Positions 42,532 through 53,599 of a DNA stretch of 64,000 nt are shown here, one piece after another (position 1 is the stretch's first letter; every line of letters starts with the position of its first letter). The DNA lies in assembly GCA_030734395.1 (NCBI GenBank), contig JAUZTG010000029.1, positions 2,232,001 through 2,296,000 of the forward strand. Reading direction: 5' to 3'. Under the pieces are notes generated by a model. The model saw only the letters and a list, made by a program, of their open reading frames with translations. It was not told where the DNA came from and did no database searches. The position numbers and the translations under genes were made by a program. The stretch comes from Sarocladium kiliense. Taxonomy: Eukaryota; Ascomycota; Sordariomycetes; Hypocreales; Sarocladiaceae.

Positions 42532-43158
42532 ATGTCACCTTCAGCCAAGCAGCCAGACAGCTGCCTGGACACAATCGCACATCTCTCAGCGCCCTTGTCC
42601 GAAACATCGTCTCTATCTCCTCTTGTCCACCTTCTCACTCTGGCCTATCAACTCAAGATCCCTCCTCGTTCTAAACAAGAACGCCTCGTCACCCTGCTCA
42701 ACACCCTTTCTCCGCCTGCATCCTCCTCCTCATCAGCAGACTCCGACCCGCAAGTCCGGATAGGCTCCTATATCCGCTTCCTCAGTCCAGTACTGAATGG
42801 GTTTGCGGGTATGGAAGACTTCGAGGCCGCTGTCGGTGCATTCTCTCAGCCGGGCGAGTTTCGAGAGTTCTGGGATTTGGAAGGGAAGAACCTGATCACC
42901 GAGTTCGTCAGCGACAGCGGTTCTCAGAGGATGATCACCGGTAGTGATGTGTCCTTTCTGGACAGATTCGTGAAAGACTCAAGTTGTAGGATTGCATTAA
43001 CAGGAAAGCAGGGGATGTTGGTGCTTGTGCCGGCTGCGGCTGAAGTTGGCGATGATGTTTGGCAGACTGCAGCTGCTGACGGAGTCACGGTGAGGAGAGG
43101 AGACAGCGAAGACGCGAAAGACATCGGACGCGCATATGTTGATCCCGCATTATTATGA
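42532..43158 (+). CDS. Unknown protein with a HET-protein-like C-terminal tail
   Basis: Single exon, 208 residues, no signal or membrane segment. The N-terminal half is helical and Ser-rich (LVHLLTLAYQLKIPPRSKQE). Residues about 150-178 (SCRIALTGKQGMLVLVPAAA followed by EVGDDV) resemble the closing strand pattern of fungal heterokaryon-incompatibility proteins, where a cysteine-led strand is followed by xxGxLGLVPxxxxxGDxV. The HET domain itself is absent, so this may be a stand-alone tail, a remnant, or coincidence. No other family is recognised. The start is the first ATG of the open frame. Confidence 0.5.
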   Translation: MSPSAKQPDSCLDTIAHLSAPLSETSSLSPLVHLLTLAYQLKIPPRSKQERLVTLLNTLSPPASSSSSADSDPQVRIGSYIRFLSPVLNGFAGMEDFEAAVGAFSQPGEFREFWDLEGKNLITEFVSDSGSQRMITGSDVSFLDRFVKDSSCRIALTGKQGMLVLVPAAAEVGDDVWQTAAADGVTVRRGDSEDAKDIGRAYVDPALL

Positions 43159-43636
43159 GACATTACTTGAGGCGAAATTTAAGAACAGTTGAGGCGCGTT
43201 CACATTTCTGGGGCTGTATTGAACATTGACCTACAATGCGCTCCCTCGCGCCCTCACAAGCAATTGCATAAGGCAAATCAGACCGCCTTGGCACATGAAA
43301 CATGCAATTGACATACCAATAAGAATCGAAATACAAATAAGAATCTTAGTAAATAGCTCTAAACCTATTGAAAAAGGATTGTGACGAACCTCGACCCCCC
43401 GATGGTGAGCTTGGGATGTTGGTACCCTGCAAAATGACGATGTTTTTGCTGGTCCCCAAAAAGCCAACTTCACTTCTTCAACGGCCTCCGAGTCACGACC
43501 GTGTCACACCTCGTACGAGCACACGCCTGTACTTCGGCTGCCTACATCTGTCTGACGAGACAAAGATTTCCAAACAAAACACGTCAATTCCGGCATTGGA
43601 CACCCCGAGACACACTGCGCCCACACTTCTACAGCT
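43159..43636. other. Intergenic region
   Basis: No gene is supported. A frame that runs into the next gene is antisense-like repeat shadow. Confidence 0.4.
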
Positions 43637-44557
43637 ATGGCTTCCGACGACGAACACCGTCCAGCACGGCGGCGGCGCCACGATGACGACGAAGATAGAG
43701 ACGGACGAGATGACAGGTCAGATCACAGGGAAAGGCATAGGTCGCACCGAGGCGATGATAGGCGGAGGTCACGAGAGCGACATGAGCGCAGGAGATCACG
43801 GACTCCCGACGCTGGCCGCGAACGACGACGACGAAGCCGAGACAGAGACGGGGCGAGAGATCGCGACGAAGACCGCGACAGACACAGACGAAGGAGAAGA
43901 TCGCGCGACGGCGACGACGACGACAGCTCTCGCAGGAAACGACACCGCGACAACGTCTCAGACGACGAACCTCGTACCACACGACGCAGTCCCCTCAGAC
44001 GGGGCGCGCCCCTCCCTTCGCAAGAGGCCTCCTTCGCCGTCACCACCGGCGAAGAGCCAGAGAAACCTAAAGAGAAACCCAACCTCGGCAACACCGGTCT
44101 CCTCGCCGCTGCCTCCAACTCCGTCGCACAGGCCGACGGCTCCTCCATCACGCTCAAGTACCACGAGCCTCCTGAGGCGCGCAAGCCTTCCCCGCGCGAC
44201 CAGTGGCGGCTCTTCATCTTCAAAGACGGGGACATCGTCGACACGGTAGAGCTGAGTTTGCGGAGCTGCTGGCTCGTGGGGAGGGAGGTTGCTGTCGTGG
44301 ATTTGCCGGCGGAGCATCCTAGCATCAGCAAGCAGCATGCGGTTCTACAGTTTCGGTATACGGAGAGAAGGAATGAGTTTGGGGATAAGATTGGGAAGGT
44401 AAAGCCTTATTTGATTGACTTGGAGAGCGCGAATGGGACGACGTTGAACGACAAGAAGATTGGGGGGAGTCGGTACTTGGAGCTGAGGGATAAGGATATG
44501 ATCAAGTTTGGGGACAGCGCGAGGGAGTACGTCCTCATGCTGGCACCGAGAGATTGA
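43637..44557 (+). CDS. FHA-domain splicing factor, Snip1/Pml1-like
   Basis: Single exon, 306 residues. The first 115 residues are an Arg/Asp-rich RS-like tail (RDRDGARDRDEDRDRHRRRR), typical for spliceosome proteins. After the linker (EPPEARKPSPRDQWRL) comes an FHA domain at about 188-300: CWLVGREVAVVDLPAEHPSI, SKQHAVLQFR and LIDLESANGTTLNDKKI, with the phosphothreonine-binding Arg, Ser and Asn-Gly in place. Human SNIP1 and yeast Pml1 share this layout and belong to the RES complex, which helps pre-mRNA splicing and retention in the nucleus. Long open frames in the +2 and antisense directions across the RD tail follow from the repeated codons. Confidence 0.9.
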   Translation: MASDDEHRPARRRRHDDDEDRDGRDDRSDHRERHRSHRGDDRRRSRERHERRRSRTPDAGRERRRRSRDRDGARDRDEDRDRHRRRRRSRDGDDDDSSRRKRHRDNVSDDEPRTTRRSPLRRGAPLPSQEASFAVTTGEEPEKPKEKPNLGNTGLLAAASNSVAQADGSSITLKYHEPPEARKPSPRDQWRLFIFKDGDIVDTVELSLRSCWLVGREVAVVDLPAEHPSISKQHAVLQFRYTERRNEFGDKIGKVKPYLIDLESANGTTLNDKKIGGSRYLELRDKDMIKFGDSAREYVLMLAPRD

Positions 44558-45721
44558 GAAGCAATGCTCTATTGTATGGAAGTTTTCCCATGGACCAAAG
44601 CCGACTCTGTGGTGCCAATGGCCAGCCAAGCTCTCTGCGCAGTTAAGGACTGTCTGCAAACGGATGCCACCTGCTGGCGAGGCCCTTGTGTTGCTCGTCG
44701 TTCGGGAGCGATGTCTCTGTCTTCACATGTTTGCCACTAGACCACGAAATTCGGGACGCTCAGAATGCAGCACAGCCTCGTGGGCAAGGCACTGAGAAAT
44801 CGGGCCGGTCGAACGCCATTCCTCTACTGGCACCTCTCGAACAGACAACTTTAGCCTTCACTCGCCCTGTGATCGTGGTGTGCCCTACGGTCGGTCTTCA
44901 GTAAAGGCTTGAGTCCGTCTCATGCATCGTTGCCTGGTCTGGTAGGCTTTGGCCGGCGGCAAGTGTCAAACTTTGTGCCACTTCCAGGAGAGCATTCTCT
45001 AGCGCCTACGCGCCTACACAGCATGTGACAGAGAAGCAGTGCTCTTGCATACAGTCCTTAGAATGCAAGACATGGGATGACTGCCAGAACGGCTCTTTTC
45101 CGAAACTTGACCACTCATCTTGCTTCGTGTTCCCCTCGACGACGACTTCCGAGTCAGTGCACTGTCAAGCCTCTATCCGTCGAGCCTCTGCTCGCTAAAT
45201 TACAGTAGCTCTCCCAATTCAGGCCCCATTGTTCTTATTCACTATGTCACCGATAATCTATTGAACTCATAAGGCTGTGTTGAAGTAGGATCGTCCGCTA
45301 AAGCCGATGACATCCGCGCTACCCCAGATTCGAAGCACCTTGCGAAGCAGCCACTCCTGATCAAAAGTCGACCACCAGAGAGGCAAGATGTGGCGCTTGG
45401 CTTGGGAGTGGCTTATGGGAAGTCTAATCTGACAGGTCACGGTGTGCAAAGGCTGAGCCTAGGAGGGAATCACAAAGGAACTGATTGCTATGCGACATCT
45501 TGCGTGGATCGAGAAGGCTTCTGTTACACTTCTGGAAGTCTTCTGTGCAGGAGAAAGAATGGGATTCTGTAATTTCACTGGTTGTCGGATGGTTGCCAAT
45601 ACACGTCAGAATGGGGATGTGGAAGGCGGCTGTTGACTGGGTATAAGAGACCATCCTTGCTCCCTCGACCAGGGACTCGAGGACCTCTGATTTGGGTACC
45701 AACATCTGGGACTATACAACT
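44558..45721. other. Intergenic region
   Basis: About 1.2 kb. No gene is supported on either strand. Confidence 0.45.
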
Positions 45722-47066
45722 ATGAGCTATTGCTCCGAACCCTGCTTCAACATGATCGATATGGTAGGTCATCACAGGATCGCCATTGCCTACCTTCCAT
45801 ACTGACTGTAATCTTGCAAGGGCTTTGCGAATCGCTGCATAGCTCGCTACGAAAGTACCGCTGTGTACACTCATCCCGATGCCCAAGTCGACATTATCCT
45901 CGTACACGGCCTGAACGGCCGGCCGGATGCAACGTGGACTGCTCCCAATGGCACATTCTGGCCTCTTGACCTTCTACCCGCAGCACTTCGAGGCGTCCCA
46001 GCGAATATTCTCGTCTATGGGTATAACGCCGATGTATATTGTCGCCACAATGACCATAGTGCAAGTTCTCAGTTCATTCATCAGCATGCTCAGACGCTCG
46101 TTACAAGCCTCACACTCTTCCGTCGCGGAGAAGGAACGTCGCGCAACCCCATTATCTGGGTTTGTCACTCCCTGGGCGGCATCCTAGTGAAGCGAGCCCT
46201 CCTCTACTCCAGTGACGTTCGTGCTCAGTTTCACGAAGACTTTCGATCTGTCTACGTCTCAACCTTTGGCATAATCTTCCTTGGCACGCCGCACATGGGA
46301 TCTGATGCCGCAAGCTGGGCGCTGATGCTACAAGGCATGGCAGACTCGGTGGTGCCCAAGCGTTTCTTTGAGTCAGAGTCGGTACTCTTACGAACGTTGA
46401 AGAAGGACAATGAGACGCTTGTGGAGATCAATGATCACTTCATGGACATCTTCCAGAGATTTCGGATTCATATGGCTCATGAGAACCACAAGACGGACAT
46501 CAAGGGTACAAAGTGAGGACCTCAGTGGTCTAGCTCTCCTGATTAATGCTAACAGCCGTGACAGAATCATCGTCGTCGATTCCAGCTCGGCTAGCCCTCC
46601 ATTACCAGGTGTCACATACTACGGTATAGAAGCAACGCACTCCCAGATGTGCAAATTTGACAATCCCAGCGCGCCAGGCTTCCGCACTGTCTCGACAGAC
46701 CTTCGTGCCTGGTCGCTCGAAGCACCCAGTATCATCGCTGACCGCTGGGTCATCGAAGATGAAGACCGAGCAGCTCGTGTGCGGCACGACATTAGGGAGA
46801 GAGTGTCGCCGTATATGAGTTCTGTGCAGAGACGAAGCGTGTCGCCTCAACGACCCTTGACGCCAACCATGCACAGTCACTTCGGAGCTCAGGCGGGTTT
46901 CTCTATGCATCCGCCGCGAACGCATGTGTCTGTGAAGTGTGCGAGCGCGTTTCCAGTCCATCAGAGGCAGCAGAACGTGAAAGCGAATCAACTTTGGCCA
47001 GGGTGGGGGGCTGATATTTACGAGCTGGAGGGAGACGAGGATTCCAGGTTTGGCTCTCGTGCTTAA
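45722..47066 (+). CDS. SesB-like alpha/beta hydrolase without NLR body
   Basis: Exons are 45722-45763, 45821-46512 and 46565-47066, with introns of 57 and 52 nt in phases 0 and 2; the product is 411 residues. Core features are DIILVHGLNGRPDATW (oxyanion strand), IIWVCHSLGGILVKRALL (nucleophile elbow, Ser about 131) and IIFLGTPHMGSD, the motif set of the DUF676/SERAC1-like hydrolases that form the N-terminal SesB domain of many fungal NLR proteins. Exon 3 gives IIVVDSSSASPPLPG and THSQMCKFDNPSAPGF, where the catalytic His region ends; the last 130 residues have no NACHT or repeat motifs. The role may be a lipase-like effector in self/nonself response, inferred only from domain kinship. Confidence 0.82.
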
Positions 47067-47331
47067 AAGGGAACTGTCAGTTTTATTGAATTCGTATCCT
47101 TGGAATAGAAATAGACTTTAGGGACTCCAGGTCATCGTAATAAAAGACTCTTGAATATTGAGAGAAATTTGACAGCAGCAATAGGTCTGAGTCTAAGCCC
47201 AAGACTGCACAGATGACGACGACGAGAAGACTGATCGATATGATAGTGGGGCATACAAGTAAAGTACAGGCGAAAACAGTTAGAAAATGTTAAACTATAG
47301 TAGACGGCCCCGGAGGAAACCTTCTCCAATC

Positions 47332-48185
47332 CTACTGCCGCCTTGAACCATCCATGGGAAGTCCCTGATACTCACAACCCCTTGGCGCAGCCTTATAGCA
47401 TCGTCTCTTGCCACACTTGCATGACCCATCATAAACACAGATCATCCCCTTCTCGTCACAGCCTCCCCTCGCATTGCACTCCTTGCTCTTCTCACAAGGT
47501 CCATTCCCACTACCATAAGCCCCTCCACCCATCTCAAACTCCCCAACTCGAACACAAACTTCCCCATCTTCCTCACTACGAAGGCAGCTACACATGCCCC
47601 ACTGTCTGGAGCAGGGAAACTGCTGAGTCTTGGAAACAGCGGCGCAGGCTGGCGAACAAGCGACGTTCAGGTAGGTAGTAGTCGTCGCGGTGGCGGTGGA
47701 CTGGGGGAGGGTGGTTGTGGCCGCGGTGACGTTCGACCAGCAGGCGCAAGCGGAGGAGAATTGACCGGCGGAGGGACATTGCTTCGAAGCAAATGTTGGA
47801 ACTGCATCTGGCAAGATCGTTTCATCACCGAGAGCGGTAACAGATCCATTGTTGACGCGATCAAGGGACATGTCACCATAGCCGGTCGTTTCTGGCATTT
47901 TCGTTGTGTACTTTGTGACCGTGCGAGTGATGGTGCTGAATCGTCAGTCTTCATGAAGTACAGCTGAATTTGTTGTACACTATTGTATACTTACGTCGGA
48001 GCAGGTTTGATGGTTGCTCTCATGTAGGAGTTGCAAAGGGCCATGCGAGACTGAACAGGGACACCAATGCCGCCGAACGTACCAGTGACATGGTTTGCGC
48101 AGTTGTCCCCGTGACAGCCATCACGCTTGTAAGCCAGAGCTCCACGGACGGAGAGCATCAGGGCAGAAAGTACGCTGGACCTCAT
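47332..48185 (-). CDS. Secreted Cys- and Thr-rich protein
   Basis: Exons are 47995-48185 and 47332-47935, with a 59-nt intron in phase 2; the product is 264 residues. The signal peptide is MRSSVLSALMLSVRGALAYK, with a KR pair just after. An N-terminal six-residue motif CHGDNC leads a short domain. Then comes a Thr-rich linker (TTITRTVTKYTTK), a CxCW segment (FSSACACWSNV), a second Thr-rich stretch (TTTLPQSTATATTTTYLNV) and a C-terminal cysteine cluster of about 12 residues (CSRQWGMCSC, CVYDGSCKCGKRRC). The CHGDNCxxxVTG opening is common in fungal secreted proteins of unknown role. It may be O-glycosylated and wall- or medium-located; no enzyme motif is seen. Confidence 0.75.
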
Positions 48186-49010
48186 TTTGAAGAGTGGAAG
48201 CCGTGAGAGGTTCTATGGAGTGAGTTAAGCACAATATCACTTCTTGTGGGAGTCATGCGAGAGGCTCGGGCGGACATTTATAGCCCTCGTTTTCCTGATG
48301 ATCCAATAAGCTGAGTAAATTCCCAATCTTTAGGTTCATTTCAGAAGGCGTCTTCAGCCCTGGAATGGATCAAAATGATCGACTTCTTCACGAGTCTTAA
48401 TTTGCCATGGACTCACCCCGGAGAACTACTCGAGCTGAAAGAAAACCAGATCTGCGTAGCGATATTTCGAATCTGAAGATTGTGTAACCCGGCGTCAAGA
48501 AGCCCAATGATTATTACTGCGGCGAAAGAATACGCGACCAAGTGAAGTGAGCGTAGGACAGGTCTTGGTTAGATGAAGCGAGGGTGAAATTTCTCCAATG
48601 AGGACTACTTAGTGCTGCAAGATATCGGGGAAGCCTTGGCCATTCATCCGTAACAAAGAATTTGAAGTTCTCTCGTCTTTATCCGCCTATGTCCATGTCG
48701 AGGCTGTGTTAGGCTCGGAGTGCTTGCGTTCGAGCAGAATTGAAGGTCCTGATGAAAGTTCAGCGTGAGCGGCGAGACATGTCTTTGTGACAACGTGGTA
48801 CTTCGAGCTTCAGGGTGGAACACTGACTTCTTGAGACCAACTGAGACATCCGCTCTACGTTGAGACAGATCTGGGAAGCAATACAAGTACAGTTGTTGAG
48901 AGAGAGTCGCCATTGCACACGACAAGGAGTGACCTTACGTCCTGCCTAGGTTGGGAATTAATGTCTCTTCTTTTCTCACGGATGTTGACTGAAAAGTATG
49001 AGTATTGAAC
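48186..49010. other. Intergenic region
   Basis: Upstream of the secreted gene and downstream of the glycosyltransferase. Nothing recognised. Confidence 0.45.
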
Positions 49011-50299
49011 CTAGATAAGCTCCCCCTCGGGCGGCGGCTCCAACAGCCCTCTCTTGACTGTGACTGGTGGTCTTTCTGGAACGAAAGGCTTGATCGACGA
49101 CCTTCGCTGACGGAAATGAACGGAACCGTAACGAAGAAGGTGATAAAAAGTCCCCGGCTCAGACTCCCTGCCTGGATTTTGTCTGAGTACGACCAAGAGT
49201 TGTACATCATCCAGTAGGTCCTTTCCATGTCCCAGCTTCTGGATGGAGTAGTCCGACAAGGTGTTCCACACCAAGGCGTATGCTTGTTTGTACTCTTCCG
49301 TGGCCTTTACAGCGTCTGGTACCCCGACCTTCATGGACAGTAGCTTATCCAACTTGTATCCAGTGTCCTTGTATCCGACAGCCTGCTCGAAGGGAAGCGC
49401 CTCGTTAGTATAGCTAAGACACAGAACCTTATGCATCCAAAACTCTGCAGCATTGAAGCCCTCACAGGGTTCCTCCAGCATGCAAAGGCGCATCCAGCAG
49501 GACGACTGCGACAAGTACTCAAGTAAGCTCTCTAGAGGTATGTTCCACTCCCACTTTGGGCCGTCATAATCCTCGGAGATTGAAACTTGCTTCACGAATT
49601 GAAGCAACGGATCGTCAATCATGCCATTCACAGACCGTTTCCCGCCTCGCCATAGGTGGGTAAATAATTCGTGCCTAGAGGCTGGCAATCAGGTCCATTC
49701 TTCAAGATGATGCGCACAAGTTGGACAGCCTACCAGAGCTTGATGAACATGCTACCCTTCCGGCTACCGATGAACCCGTTGGCAATGAGACGGCCCCAGG
49801 CAATGGTCGCTACAACCTCATAAGGCGAGTTCGAGTCCTCGAGCTGATTCCAGAACATGTCGTCCAGGTGTCTGAACATAAGAGTACCAACATCAGAGTA
49901 ACAGCCGCCATAAAGGTAGAGCAGCGCTCCGCGGAGACAGTCGGATGAGTGAGGGCCAGCCCACGGTCCCTCAAACTGGTCCTTAATCCAAGCTTCGGGG
50001 AGCATATGCCCAGGAATCCATTTCAGCGCATGATTCGGCGAGTTGGGAACCTTATTTAGGACTCGGACCGTCCAGTCTGGTCCCAGCTTGCGAACCCAAT
50101 TGCAGATGTTCTGCTTGGAGAAGGGCGGGACATTGTCGATGCCGCTATCCCAGTAAGCCCACACGTTCTTTTCAGAAGTGATGGGCACATAATGACGCAG
50201 AGTCTCGACAATCTGCTCGTGTGATCTTGTGTCTGCAACGGTGATCTCCTCGAGCTTGTCCTGGTACTCCGGAGGGATAGGAAAGGGAACAGAACTCAT
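49011..50299 (-). CDS. Capsule-synthesis-type glycosyltransferase (Caps_synth family)
   Basis: Exons are 49734-50299 and 49011-49674, with a 59-nt intron in phase 2; the product is 409 residues. Family signatures are KNVWAYWDSGIDNVPPF near residue 45, ICNWVRKLGPDWTVRVL, then the donor-site region SSDCLRGALLYLYGGCYSDV with GTLMFRHLDDMFW, and ANGFIGSRKGSMFIKLW across the junction. These match the fungal branch of the capsular polysaccharide synthesis family, which is related to GT32. There is no signal peptide or TM segment, so the protein may be soluble. The sugar donor and acceptor are unknown. The start is the ATG that gives MSSVPFP, two codons inside a longer frame. Confidence 0.85.
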
Positions 50300-51673
50300 G
50301 GTCAAGTCGACCGCAACTGTATCTACCGTAGCGTCGAATATCAGTGCCTTAGAGCACGGAATGAGGCATGAATTCGATCAGTCTTTTAGGTCGCAGGCTG
50401 CTCAATTGCGGACTTGGTTTACCAGAGTGCTGTGTGCGTCACACCTGTCTGATTGTTATCAGACCGCATGGCATGTGTCTACGTAAGCTGTGGCTCGATG
50501 CGTACAATATCGCTTGGCGCTGACTCTTGCACAAGTCTCGCAGTCAATGAGCAGCGTGCTCAGAGATTGTCTCCGATATGTTGTGAAGCGGGCGGCACTA
50601 CAGTGTTCGGCGTTTGCCCTGAGAGGCTTGACGGCACGGGTTGGACGGTTGGGCCCATCTGATCAGACCCATGCACGTTCCTCGGCTTGACTGCAGCCTG
50701 TGCTTTCCAGTACCCATAGCTGACATCGCAGAGCCATATCTGGCTACAGAGATATCTTGGTTGCTTCAGGGAAGCTAATCGCCCTCGGTAATGGGTGCAA
50801 ATAGTGGATTCATCCCATTGTATTACCGTCCTTCGGTTCGAGGGCAATCGACTGGATAAAGCAAGTACCATTTGTGCTATCCAGGCGCGCTCACTAATGG
50901 GTCTCGGCCGACAAGGTCCGTAAGCGTAAGCACGAGTGCATGTTGCAGACGCCTATGGAGGTGAGTAAGACCTAGTCAGAGCTGAGGCGGCGCAGACATC
51001 AGCCACAGCATCTCAGAGATGTGGCAGAGATCTCGACTACGCTTGTGTCGGCAATGATTGAGCACCATGCTCAAATGCCGTGAAGTACGTGACCGTGCTT
51101 TACCTGGAGAAGCAGAGGCAGGCACAGGCGACTGAGACGAGGCAGGCACCAGCGTCGGAGAAATTGGTGGAAGGAGTGATGGGATCTTGATCAGTACCCC
51201 GAGGATAGAAGGAAGGACCCGCAACACCCGCCCGCACCGCTACCTGTGCCTGCCGTTCCTGGCACCCACTGTTGCATCATTGCCAATTGTCGTGTTGCGC
51301 CTCATGGGCACGCGCTGTACTCCAGCCCAGCTCCTCGTGATTCTCTCCATCCCGCATCACACCCTCGTGTATTACGCCCTCGTGACTCTGCATATCCTAT
51401 GGCTACTCTCATTCGATCGCTCTGCACCGCCGCCCGTCTAGCACATTGTCTCAGCTGTGCACCTGCATCGTTCTGGGCTTCGCCGTCGCCAAGCCATGTG
51501 ACGACAAGGGTTCACTGCCTTGCCAGTGCTAGCTCGATGATGCGCACGGCGATCGGCAAGCTGCCTATTTATCGACAGCCTGACCTGCAACTCCGCTCAT
51601 CCGCAACTTTTGTCGTCATTTGCCATATTCACGATATCTTCCCGTCGGCTTCGGCCTGTCCTTCGACGACAGC
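50300..51673. other. Divergent intergenic region
   Basis: About 1.4 kb between the glycosyltransferase (minus) and the hydrolase gene (plus). Plus-strand frames near 51187-51755 run in other frames than the gene and may be leader sequence. Confidence 0.45.
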
Positions 51674-53280
51674 ATGGTATTGTCTACAGAGTTCTACCGT
51701 TCCCAGGTTGGCGGCACGTCCGTCATCAACTACAGCTACACCGACTATCCCTTGAGACTGGTGGCAAAGGACCTCTACTACTTTTTTGTCTATATCTGGG
51801 CTTTACCATGGATTCTCATGCCAGTATATCCCGAAGGCGGTGAGCTCGATGAGCTGTACCCTACCTGGCCGAACATATATTGCATTTTCATCCACTTCGT
51901 CCTTTTTGTTATGCAGCTGGGTTTCATCCTCGCGCTCCCTTTCGCCTTGATATTCCCTGTCTGGATTGATGCCGTCGCAATTGGCGTATTTCTTGTCGTC
52001 AACTACTCGCTCTGCCGCACCTTGAACGGAAGCGAACTCCAATTCACCTCGGACGAAAAGTATGCTGCAGCACTGCCGGAGCACGAGCACGAGCAGTGGG
52101 TTTTCCTGAATGGTGTCGCAGTTGGGTAAGTCCAACCTCCGTTTCCAGAGGTGTCACCGTCAACATATACTAAGTGTCCTTGCCTGCCAGTGAACATTGG
52201 ATGAAAAGCAATCTCAACAGACTTGCCATTACATTCAAGCGGCCTGTCCTCGGGATCCACAACCGTACTTCGGGAATATTATTCGACGTCGTCGAGTGTC
52301 TCGTGCAGCGTAACTTCGGCTATGCCACTGGCGATGTGCGGATGTGCTACAAGGTCATGAGAGAGGTTCTTTACGACCCGAAGAAGTCCAAAGTCGTCTT
52401 CATCCTACACTCTCAGGGCGGAATCGAGGGAGGCCTTGTTCTTGACTGGCTTCTCCAAGAGATGCCCCAGGATCTCCTGGCGAAGCTTGAGGTATACACG
52501 TTCGGCAATGCTGCAAATCACTTCAACAACCCTCATCGGCACGTCATCTCCCAACATCTCGCCATGACCAAGGGACTCGAGGCAATGAACACTGTCTTCA
52601 CGGAGACAGCCTATGCTACTCCAACAGGTAGTCCGATAGAAATCAGGAATGAAAAAAACGGACAGGGAGACGCGGAGACTCGTGGAAAGACTCCCCCTAC
52701 CCTCAGAAAAGAAACGTCCTCAACCATGTCTCGGACTTCTGTCGCGGCACAGGACAGAGCCATTGGCCACGTCGAGCATTACGCACATAGCACCGACTTT
52801 GTGGCCATATGGGGTGTCCTTCACTTTGCCACTAACCGCATGGGCTCGCCACAGCTCCCCCGTTTTCTCGGGCGTCTTTTTGCGCGCTCCACGGGACGCG
52901 GTGGTCACCAGTTCAACCAACACTACCTCGATGGCATGTTCCCGCTCGCTCGTGATCCTGAGACTGGGGAGATCATCGGAGCAGACGAGAACAACGAGTT
53001 CATGGAGGAAGTGGTTAAGACTGGAAAGGAAGGTGCTGCCATGTCGAACGCTCGAGAGGCATTTGAGATGACATATGCCGGCACTGATGGATTCGGATCC
53101 GGGGACATAACGACTCCTGTCGAAGTTCACAACCATGGAGGAGAAAAGCACAAGAAACATGGTGAGGTGAAAGTCAAGGATCTCAGTCGGCTGTGGAAGT
53201 ACAGGAATGGCATGTCACCCACAGAGTCACCTCCAATGCTGATCACGCATGGGGGCATTGTGCGTAATGCGACCTTGTAG
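51674..53280 (+). CDS. Membrane-associated serine hydrolase, fungal-specific
   Basis: Exons are 51674-52125 and 52191-53280, with a 65-nt intron in phase 2; the product is 513 residues. Residues 15-120 carry two or three membrane segments (YFFVYIWALPWILMPVY, IYCIFIHFVLFVMQLGFILA, LPFALIFPVWIDAVAIGVF). The soluble part holds a lipase-like elbow KVVFILHSQGGIEGGLVLDW (Ser about 225) after GIHNRTSGILFDVVECLVQR, and a His-containing loop GHVEHYAHSTDFVAIWGVLH. An acidic Ser/Thr-rich insertion (residues 295-330) is low complexity. This is a known fungal layout of unknown substrate; an esterase or lipase role at an internal membrane is inferred. The start at 51674 is the first ATG in frame. Confidence 0.78.
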
Positions 53281-53599
53281 GGCTGTGGGACGAACTGCAA
53301 GACCATGACCATTTGATGTCGATCATGGAACTGGTCCAGCGAGACAAGAGCTGGGCGGTGCGGTTTACTGATGCCTATGTTTGTTTTGATACCCTATGTT
53401 CCGGTTTTGCATAGCATACTGGGACAGGAACCTCGAATGGGCGTTATGTAGGCGCATTTGTTGCTGTTTGGGATACCATCATGGCTGTTCAAAAACTAAG
53501 AATCATTATAACTATCTGGAAAATATGAGACGTATCTGCGTGGTATATCTGCTCTGTGCACCCATCTTGAGCCTCTGCAACAAACTCTGATCGCCATGC
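53281..53599. other. Convergent 3' region
   Basis: Tail-to-tail spacer; nothing else. Confidence 0.5.

Noticed and set aside
43368..44331. Long open frames in another plus frame (293 codons) and antisense (202 codons) over the FHA gene
   Set aside because: They follow from the repeated Arg/Asp codons of the RS-like tail, and their translations are low complexity without a domain.
45267..45449. Minus-strand frame with WxxxFDQEWLLRKVLRIWG-like text, recalling HET motifs
   Set aside because: Only 60 codons, with no HET box and no joined exon found; resemblance too weak.
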